A DNA stretch of 64,000 nt from Opitutales bacterium (GTDB lineage Bacteria; Verrucomicrobiota; Verrucomicrobiia; Opitutales; JABSRG01), in contig JANQKZ010000031.1 of the NCBI GenBank assembly GCA_028280845.1, positions 1-64,000 on the forward strand, in the 5' to 3' direction. Each line of letters begins with the position of its first letter. Positions within the stretch are counted from its first letter, which is position 1. A program made the translations under genes and the position numbers. The notes below the pieces were generated by a model. The model saw only the letters and a list, made by a program, of their open reading frames with translations. It made no database searches and was not told the origin of the DNA. This document shows, in pieces, positions 57,495-64,000 of this stretch.

Positions 57495-58289
57495 TCAAAG
57501 TTGTTGGAATTTCTTTTGAGTATTCAGTTGAGTCGCAAACAAGACGCCCTTCAGCACGAGGTCGGTCTCGATCACATCGAACAGCGCCTCATCTTCAAAA
57601 AGTTTCGAGTACCCTCCGGTCCCAATCACGAAACAGTCCGGGTCATCGTCAAACGCTTCTTTTTTCAGGCGGGGAAGTACTTCCCGAATCAGTCCGACAT
57701 GTCCCAGATACAGACCAGCTTGGATATTGGTAATTGTGGAGCGCCCCAAAGCTTCCTTCATCGCCACAATATCGACGGGGGGCAGTTTAGCTGTATTCAT
57801 CGTCAGCGCCTCCATCGAAATTCGCAACCCAGGCGCAATCACCCCCCCAAGGAAGGACCGATCCTTGCTAATGCAATCGAAGGTCGTGGCGGTCCCCTGA
57901 TCAACCACAATCAGATTCTTGTCAGGATGGGTGCCCAAGGCGCCTACGCAGTTGGCGATTCGATCGGCTCCCACTTCTTCCGGGGATTTTGTCCGTATCT
58001 TTAGTCCGGTTTTTGCACCAGGTTGAAGCACGAAGGGCTTAAGTCCCAGATAGCCCACAATACCATCCACCATCGCCTGGGTTAATGCTGGCACCACGGA
58101 AGCCAGACCGACCGCAGTCAGATGGCCGGGGCTCACTCCCTGCTCTCTTAAGATCTGCAAAAGAAACAGGCCAATTTCATCACTCGTCGCCCGCGAAGTT
58201 GTCGCCTTACGAAATTGAAACCGTAAGCGCCCTTCATCAAAAACACCTCCATGGATCTGGGAGTTCCCTACGTCTAGCGCCAGGATCAT
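57495..58289 (-). CDS. coaX: type III pantothenate kinase
   Basis: 264-aa ASKHA-fold kinase for the first committed step of CoA synthesis. It begins MILALDVGNSQIHGGVFDEG (phosphate 1 motif), has GADRIANCVGALGTHPDKNLIVVDQGTATTFDCISKD (catalytic Asp and PHOSPHATE 2 motif) and FLGGVIAPGLRISMEAL. The C-terminal IGTGGYSKLFEDEALFD is typical. It overlaps the panC end by 4 bp. Confidence 0.95.
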   Translation of the reverse strand: MILALDVGNSQIHGGVFDEGRLRFQFRKATTSRATSDEIGLFLLQILREQGVSPGHLTAVGLASVVPALTQAMVDGIVGYLGLKPFVLQPGAKTGLKIRTKSPEEVGADRIANCVGALGTHPDKNLIVVDQGTATTFDCISKDRSFLGGVIAPGLRISMEALTMNTAKLPPVDIVAMKEALGRSTITNIQAGLYLGHVGLIREVLPRLKKEAFDDDPDCFVIGTGGYSKLFEDEALFDVIETDLVLKGVLFATQLNTQKKFQQL

Positions 58290-59140
58290 GACATTAAGCC
58301 CTCTCCATTTTTCGAGTGTTTAGTAAACTTTGTCTGGAATGCGTTATCATCGGTTAGGGGCGCGGTTGAACCGATCGATTTCAATGAAACGTTATCAATC
58401 AACCGGACATCCCCCAGCCGTACTGCCCCAAATCTCCGGTCAAAATGCTCTTCGATGTACTCTACTTCGAAACCCGCTTCGATCAGGCGGGTCTTGACCT
58501 CCTTCAAGCTCAGGCTTGTCCGCAGGATCTGGGGAAAAGCCCCAGCCAGTTGACGATCAGCTTTGCTGAGCAGGGCATTGCGGGAACTGTAAGCTAACCC
58601 ATCCGCTTCTCGGATTGTCGCGCAGCCAATAATTTCGGTTTCTGATAAAAAGGCTTCTGCCATCCGACGAACTAACTCAAGTTGCTGAAAGTCCTTCTTG
58701 CCAAAGTAAGCCCGAGATGCCTGAACCACGTTCAAGAATTTCAGGATAACCGTGAGGACCCCATCAAAATGTCCCGGCCGATGCACCCCTTCCATCATGG
58801 TAGAGAGATCAGATTCGGTAACCCGAAACTGATACCCGTCCGGATACATGTCTTCATAGCTCGGCATGAACACCACATCTATTCCCATCCACTCAGCCAT
58901 TTTTAAATCATCCTCCAGGTTTCCCGGATAGTGGGCCAGGTCTCTGGGATCATTGAACTGAGTTGGGTTTTTGTAGATACTAAGGACGACAAGATCGTTT
59001 TCCTCGCGCGCTCGCTCGAGGAGAAACTGATGACCGGCATGCAAGGCCCCCATCGTCGGGACGAAACCGATGCTGCCTTGGGCCCTGGCAGGGTTTTGCA
59101 TCCAAGCGCGATAAGCGGAAATCGTTTTGATCAATTTCAT
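58286..59140 (-). CDS. panC: pantothenate synthetase
   Basis: 284-aa ATP-dependent ligase joining pantoate and beta-alanine. It has SIGFVPTMGALHAGHQFLLERAREENDLVVLSIYKNPTQFNDPRD (HIGH-like HAGH), GRHRPGHFDGV equivalent EGVHRPGHFDGVLTVILKFLNVVQASRAYFGKKDFQQLELVRRM, and DGLAYSSRNALLS (KMSKS-like region). Its ATG overlaps the panB stop by 4 bp. Confidence 0.97.
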   Translation of the reverse strand: MKLIKTISAYRAWMQNPARAQGSIGFVPTMGALHAGHQFLLERAREENDLVVLSIYKNPTQFNDPRDLAHYPGNLEDDLKMAEWMGIDVVFMPSYEDMYPDGYQFRVTESDLSTMMEGVHRPGHFDGVLTVILKFLNVVQASRAYFGKKDFQQLELVRRMAEAFLSETEIIGCATIREADGLAYSSRNALLSKADRQLAGAFPQILRTSLSLKEVKTRLIEAGFEVEYIEEHFDRRFGAVRLGDVRLIDNVSLKSIGSTAPLTDDNAFQTKFTKHSKNGEGLMS

Positions 59141-59931
59141 GACATATAGCTCTCGTCAAGTGTCGGAAACGCCGACTGCTTTACATCCGCCGCAAACTGC
59201 GCAAGGGCGCCTCCGACCAGGCTCGCGCCATCCAGATATTTGCGGACAAAAACAGGATTAAAGTCTTTGGACAGCCCCAACATATCCTGAAGCACGAGAA
59301 CCTGGCCACTGGTTCCCGGACCAGAGCCAATCCCGATCGTCGGAATCGACACGCTTTCCGTGATATTGGTAGCGATCTGTTCAGGAATACATTCCAGGAC
59401 AATGGCGAAGCAACCCGATGCCTCTAATCCCTTTGCCTGGTTCATTAAGCGGCGGGCATCCTCATCTGTCTTTCCCTGGACCCGGTACCCCCCCAAGCCG
59501 TGGATAAATTGCGGGGTTAGCCCAAGATGTCCCATGACGGGAATGCCAGACTCCACAATGTGCTGGACGATGTCGAGATGTCCGTCCGCGCCCTCCAGTT
59601 TTACGGCACTAGCCCCGGCCCGTGACAATCGTTCAACCGCCGTCATGGCCGACTCCAGACCCTTGCGATGGCTCAAAAAGGGCATATCTCCCACGATGAA
59701 GGTTTGAGGAGCTCCCCTTTTAACTGCGCGCACATGCATTTCCATCATATCTAGATCCGCCCCAAGGGTAGATTCTGCTCCATGCATAACCATCGAGGCG
59801 CTGTCGCCGACCAGAATACAGTCAACGGGAGAATCTGCGATCAATCGAGCCGACCAGGCATCATAACTGGTCACCATGGTGATCTTTTCCCCTTTGCGGT
59901 GAGCCCATCTGAAATCGAGAACCGACTTCAT
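59137..59931 (-). CDS. panB: 3-methyl-2-oxobutanoate hydroxymethyltransferase
   Basis: 264-aa first enzyme of pantoate synthesis. It has KITMVTSYDAWSARLIADSPVDCILVGDSASMVMHG, VVGDMPF-type FIVGDMPFLSHRKG, AVKLEGADGHLDIVQHIVESGIPVMGHLGLTPQ and the catalytic Glu in IVLECIPEQIA. ATG 59931 is chosen because AAGGAGGT lies 6-7 bp upstream, one of the strongest ribosome-binding sites in the window; the track start at 59979 adds 16 residues upstream of it. Head of panB-panC-coaX-panD-rpsU. Confidence 0.96.
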   Translation of the reverse strand: MKSVLDFRWAHRKGEKITMVTSYDAWSARLIADSPVDCILVGDSASMVMHGAESTLGADLDMMEMHVRAVKRGAPQTFIVGDMPFLSHRKGLESAMTAVERLSRAGASAVKLEGADGHLDIVQHIVESGIPVMGHLGLTPQFIHGLGGYRVQGKTDEDARRLMNQAKGLEASGCFAIVLECIPEQIATNITESVSIPTIGIGSGPGTSGQVLVLQDMLGLSKDFNPVFVRKYLDGASLVGGALAQFAADVKQSAFPTLDESYMS

Positions 59932-60255
59932 CCCGCACCTCCTTCCCTGAAATAGGGCCCAGAAGCCAACTGCTTGCACTCAAGCAGTGGCGAAAACCTT
60001 GTGAATAACTGGAGAATTATCATTGGGCGTACCTGTCGCATAGGATCAAGTCGTCCTTTCTATTCTTTAATTATAGCTGAATTATGGTTGTTTTATCTCA
60101 TTTAAGTCGCAGCCATGTTACAGGTATACGCTTTAATGATGGAGTACTCTTAATTCCCAATGCTGCTACAGGCAATTAGAAATTATTGAGCTTTGGGTAT
60201 AACCTGTGAGCAACAGACGCTTGCAGGTATTCCCCGCCTTTCCTTTCTTAATTTA
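59932..60255. promoter_or_regulatory. panB/dnaE divergent promoter region
   Basis: 324 bp without a gene, noticeably AT-rich in the centre (60050-60120), as expected for divergent promoters. In the panB leader (minus strand) there is a perfect 8-bp hairpin ACTGCTTG/CAAGCAGT (59969-59988, 4-nt loop) and a small CCCT/AGGG hairpin immediately upstream of the panB Shine-Dalgarno. I cannot place -35/-10 boxes with confidence. Confidence 0.45.
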
Positions 60256-63200
60256 ATGGCCTCCCCTTCATCGACCGATTTTGTCCATTTGCACGTCCAT
60301 ACGGACTACAGTCTTCTGGATGGGTGCTCGCGGACAGACCGCCTGTGTAACCGGGCAAGGGATCTCGGAATGTCGGCTATCGCCATGACCGACCATGGTA
60401 ACCTCTTCGGAGCCATAGACTTCTATAAATCTGCCAAGAAGGCGGGGATCAAACCCCTCATCGGGTGCGAAGTGTATCTCGTGCATGACCACTCGATGCG
60501 GGAGCGCCCAAAACGGGAGCGCAAACGGAGTGATGACATCGACGACGTGCCCGATGACTACATTCCTTCACCAGAGGACTTCCCCAAATACCAGATTCAC
60601 CATAAAGGCCTGATCGCAAAAGACTTCGAAGGTTATCAGAACCTCAGTAAGCTGGTATCCATGGCCCACACCGAGGGGGTCTACTACCGTCCTCGAATCG
60701 GGCTTGAGGAGCTGGCTCAATACAGTAAGGGCCTGATCGGCCTCAGCGGCTGCATGAATGGGGTCGCCCCACAATACCTGATTTATAACAACTACGTCCG
60801 GGCCCGCGAAGTCATTGGACAGTTCATCGATATTTTCGGAAAAGAAAACTACTTCATCGAGCTGCAGGACCACGGCATGCCCTTCCAAAAACGGATTATC
60901 CCGGATCTGCTCAAGCTGGCCAAGGAGTTCGACCTCAAGGCGATTTGCTCAAATGACGTCCACTACGTCTACCGGGAGGACTCCGCCCCTCATGACGCCC
61001 TGCTTTGTATTCAGACGGGAAAACTGCTTTCTGATGAAAACCGGATGAAGTATCCCAGCCAGGAGTTTTATCTCAAAAGCAGAGAGGAGATGGGGCAGAT
61101 TTTCAAAGAAGCTCCGGAGTCTCTCGACAATACCCTGGCCGTGGCCGAGATGGTAGATCTCACGATTCCTTTCAACGAAAACCATTACCCGGTCTTTGAA
61201 AAAACCATTGAGATAGATACCCAAAAAGACAAAGCGACCTTGGATCGGATTCTCGATGTATACACCATTGAACAAAATCGGGTCAACGAACAGAACAACA
61301 AGGAGGAACGCTGTGAACTAAGCCGGGCGCAACGTGACGCCTTCGCCGAAAATGGTTTATTCCTGTTTGACTTGTGCAAGCAGGGGCTGAAAGAGCGGTA
61401 CGAGATCGACTATGATGTTGTCCGGACCACCAAACCTGTCCCTACCCCCGAAGAGACCAAGGAAAATGCCAACCCGCCCAAAAGTGCACAGGAGAGCGAG
61501 GACTTCGACTGGATGGTCTGCAACAAGCTGGACTACGAGTTTGCCATCATAACCGGCACGGGATTTGTTGATTATTTTCTTATCACTTGGGACTTTATCG
61601 ACTGGGCCCGCCGCCAGGGCATCCCCGTCGGCCCCGGCCGTGGTTCCGGAGCAGGCTGCCTCGTATCCTTCCTTTTAAAAATTACAGATATCGACCCCCT
61701 TCGATTCGGTCTGCTGTTTGAGCGTATGCTCAGCCTCGAGCGGGTGTCTCCCCCGGACTTTGATGTCGATTTCTGCATGCGCCGCCGTGACGACGTGGTC
61801 AACTATGTCCGCGACAAATACGGACACGACCGCGTGGCCAACATCATCACCTTCGGCACCTTTGGCGCAAAAATGATTGTCCGTGACCTGGCCCGGGTGA
61901 ACGACATTCCCTATGCCGAAGCAGACCGGATCGCCAAGATGGTGCCTGACGAACTTAATATTTCCCTAGAGGACGCAGTCAACAAATCCGGCGAACTCCT
62001 CACCGAGGTAAACACCAATCCAGTCGCAAACACCATCATCGAACACGGAAAAGTAATCGAAGGCATGGTTCGCAATACGGGGAAACACGCCTGCGGAATC
62101 ATTATCGGTGACCAACCGCTGACTAACCTGGTCCCCGTTACCCTACAGGAGGGGGATCTTACCACCCAGTTTCCCAAGGGTCCGGTGGAAGACCTCGGGA
62201 TGCTCAAAGCTGACTTTCTCGGTTTAAAAACACTGACCGTCATTTCGGATGCCCAGGATAATGTTCGGCGTACGCGTAATCGAGCCGACTTCGATATTGA
62301 AAAGGTGTCTCTGGATGATGAAAACACCTACGCCCTGCTCAATAGTGGGAAAACCACTGGCGTGTTCCAGCTGGAATCTGGTGGCATGCAGGCACTTTGC
62401 CGCCAGATCAGCCTCAGTTCTTTTGAGGAAATCATCGCCTTAATTGCACTCTACCGCCCAGGTCCCATGCAGTTTATCCCCAACTATGTGGCGGGAAAAA
62501 AAGACACCTCGAAAATTGATATCCCACACCCCTTGCTCAAGGAGCTCGTCACCGAAACCTACGGGGTCTTGGTCTACCAGGAGCAAGTCATGGAAGTTGC
62601 GAGGATCATTGCCGGATACACACTCGGCGGTGCGGACATCCTCCGTCGAGCTATGGGGAAGAAGATCGCCTCGGTCATGGCGGAGCAAAAAGAAATCTTT
62701 GTCAGGGGGGCCAAGGAGCAGCACGGCCTCACCAAAGATGATGCCAGTCGCATTTTCCAAATCCTGGAAAAATTTGCCCAATATGGTTTCAATAAGTCCC
62801 ACTCAGCCGCCTATGCCATGCTGAGCTACCGCACCGCCTATTTAAAGGCCAACTTTCCGGTTGAATTCATGGCTGCGGTCCTCTCCAGCGAGCTGGGCAA
62901 CTCTGATAAGGTCGCCCATTTTATCGAAGAATGTGCCTCCATGGGGGTGCCGGTCCTGAGCCCGGACATCAATGAATCCCGTGAACGCTTCACTCCGGTG
63001 ATCAACCCGGACAAGCCACCCATCCATCACGGCACCCTGGTCATCGACGGTGAAATCCGATTTGGGCTGGCCGCCATCAAGGGAGTCGGGGACTCCCCAT
63101 CTCAAGCGATCCTTGAGATTAGAGATAAGGATGGCCCCTTCAGCAGTTTCGACGATTTCCTCAACCGAATTGATTTACGCCAGGTCAATAAACGCACAAT

Positions 63201-64000
63201 AGAGTGCCTCGTAAAGGCTGGGGCATTTGATGGATTAGGGGAGGACCGGTCCGATCTCATTGCTGACCTTGAAGCCGCCATAGGCCGTGCGCAATCCGCC
63301 CAAAAGGACAAGGAGCGGGGGCAATCCGGTTTCTTCGATCTATTGGAAGCCGCTCCTGCCGCCTCACCCGGAAATGGCAATGGCCACCATCGCCCGAATG
63401 GTCCCAGGTTGCCGCAATCGGAAATCCTTAAATTTGAAAAAGAGCTCCTCGGGTTCTATGTGAGCGGACACCCACTCGATAGGTTCGGCAAACTGGCCGA
63501 CGCCCTGAACAGTTTTCAGGGAGAAGACTACAACCAGTTCACGGACCGCACCCCTTATCGGCTCTGTGGCGTAGTTTCCAGCATAGTGAAACGTCTCACC
63601 CGGCGGGACAACAAACCGTGGGCACAATTTGTTCTCTCCACCCGAAAGGCATCCTACCACTTGACTATGTTTAATGATGCCTACGAAAAGATGGGACATC
63701 ACCTGGTCGCGGAGAAACTCGTGGTTGTTCACGGGTCTAGCTCTGTTCGTGACGGGGAGATCTCTCTGCGTGTGAATGAAGTCCATTCCCTCGAGCGGGC
63801 TCTCAATCCGATGATTGAAAAAATCACCTGGGTTCTGAATGGAGGGAAGCTCGAGGAAACCGAAGACTTCCTCAAGGCATTCAGGCAGGACCTTGACACC
63901 AGCCGCGGAGACGTAGCCATCGAGTTTGGATTCCAGCAAAAAAATAAAGCAATCTCCGTTTCTGCCATTGCCGGATCTCTTCGTTGGGGGATTTCACCGG
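60256..64000 (+). CDS. dnaE: DNA polymerase III alpha subunit (3' end beyond window)
   Basis: Replicative polymerase, absent from the ORF track because the frame is still open at the right edge (1248 codons so far). It starts at ATG 60256 ([23 protein letters not shown]). It has the PHP domain ([20 protein letters not shown]), the palm with [16 protein letters not shown] and catalytic [15 protein letters not shown] around residue 500, [52 protein letters not shown], then helix-hairpin-helix and OB-fold regions ([17 protein letters not shown]). This is the DnaE1 type. Longer than E. coli DnaE (1160 aa). Confidence 0.96.
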   Translation, partial: MASPSSTDFVHLHVHTDYSLLDGCSRTDRLCNRARDLGMSAIAMTDHGNLFGAIDFYKSAKKAGIKPLIGCEVYLVHDHSMRERPKRERKRSDDIDDVPDDYIPSPEDFPKYQIHHKGLIAKDFEGYQNLSKLVSMAHTEGVYYRPRIGLEELAQYSKGLIGLSGCMNGVAPQYLIYNNYVRAREVIGQFIDIFGKENYFIELQDHGMPFQKRIIPDLLKLAKEFDLKAICSNDVHYVYREDSAPHDALLCIQTGKLLSDENRMKYPSQEFYLKSREEMGQIFKEAPESLDNTLAVAEMVDLTIPFNENHYPVFEKTIEIDTQKDKATLDRILDVYTIEQNRVNEQNNKEERCELSRAQRDAFAENGLFLFDLCKQGLKERYEIDYDVVRTTKPVPTPEETKENANPPKSAQESEDFDWMVCNKLDYEFAIITGTGFVDYFLITWDFIDWARRQGIPVGPGRGSGAGCLVSFLLKITDIDPLRFGLLFERMLSLERVSPPDFDVDFCMRRRDDVVNYVRDKYGHDRVANIITFGTFGAKMIVRDLARVNDIPYAEADRIAKMVPDELNISLEDAVNKSGELLTEVNTNPVANTIIEHGKVIEGMVRNTGKHACGIIIGDQPLTNLVPVTLQEGDLTTQFPKGPVEDLGMLKADFLGLKTLTVISDAQDNVRRTRNRADFDIEKVSLDDENTYALLNSGKTTGVFQLESGGMQALCRQISLSSFEEIIALIALYRPGPMQFIPNYVAGKKDTSKIDIPHPLLKELVTETYGVLVYQEQVMEVARIIAGYTLGGADILRRAMGKKIASVMAEQKEIFVRGAKEQHGLTKDDASRIFQILEKFAQYGFNKSHSAAYAMLSYRTAYLKANFPVEFMAAVLSSELGNSDKVAHFIEECASMGVPVLSPDINESRERFTPVINPDKPPIHHGTLVIDGEIRFGLAAIKGVGDSPSQAILEIRDKDGPFSSFDDFLNRIDLRQVNKRTIECLVKAGAFDGLGEDRSDLIADLEAAIGRAQSAQKDKERGQSGFFDLLEAAPAASPGNGNGHHRPNGPRLPQSEILKFEKELLGFYVSGHPLDRFGKLADALNSFQGEDYNQFTDRTPYRLCGVVSSIVKRLTRRDNKPWAQFVLSTRKASYHLTMFNDAYEKMGHHLVAEKLVVVHGSSSVRDGEISLRVNEVHSLERALNPMIEKITWVLNGGKLEETEDFLKAFRQDLDTSRGDVAIEFGFQQKNKAISVSAIAGSLRWGISP

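Overview
The window is chromosomal DNA of a bacterium most likely in the Verrucomicrobiota (Opitutae, Puniceicoccales/Opitutales-like). This is inferred from the style of the housekeeping proteins, a TPR-ExbB-ExbD energy-transduction cluster, marine-polysaccharide genes (sulfatase, agarase-like enzyme, GH28 remnant), adjacent RNase HII and HIII genes and weak Shine-Dalgarno use. GC content looks to be in the mid-to-upper 50s. No 16S gene is present, so the assignment is inference.

Region 1 (1-8817, minus strand) is the str/S10 ribosomal cluster, transcribed rpsL-rpsG-fusA-rpsJ, then a 220-bp leader, then rplC-rplD-rplW-rplB-rpsS-[secreted protein]-rplV-rpsC-rplP-rpmC-rpsQ. An unrelated exported-protein gene sits between rpsS and rplV. 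tuf is absent here and lies at 28.5 kb.

Region 2 (about 8.8-16.9 kb) is accessory: an ORF remnant, a Cys-type sulfatase, an atypical Nramp-family transporter, a visibly AT-richer run of small unknown ORFs joined by a repeated inter-ORF motif, a VOC protein, a truncated GH28 gene that kept its terminator, a Tat-exported agarase-like enzyme, a GNAT acetyltransferase and a REP-like inverted repeat.

Region 3 (16.9-29.8 kb, minus) is the classical tRNA-Thr-tuf-tRNA-Trp-secE-nusG-rplK-rplA-rplJ-rplL-rpoB-rpoC block. The RNA polymerase beta' subunit has lost the cysteines of both structural zinc sites.

Region 4 (29.9-43.6 kb) holds a TPR/ExbB/ExbD/TonB-position operon, divergent pntAA-pntAB-pntB transhydrogenase genes, a GYF-like membrane protein, and secA-lnt. 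Region 5 (43.8-49.4 kb) holds a UDP-glucuronate decarboxylase, tgt (zinc ligands degenerate), pabA/trpG-nrdR-unknown, a small ribbon-helix-helix protein, a VOC protein, a HIT protein and a glycine-rich RRM protein. Three intergenic loci (16.0, 46.0 and 48.0 kb) share a distinctive palindromic sequence family. The densest copy abuts the start codon of the ribbon-helix-helix gene, which suggests a small autoregulated regulon.

Region 6 (49.4-64 kb) holds rnhC-rnhB-pdxJ-nnrDE-dprA (minus), divergent mutY, a TIM-barrel sugar-phosphate isomerase, the pantothenate/CoA operon panB-panC-coaX-panD with rpsU at its end, and divergent dnaE, which runs off the right edge and is missing from the ORF track.
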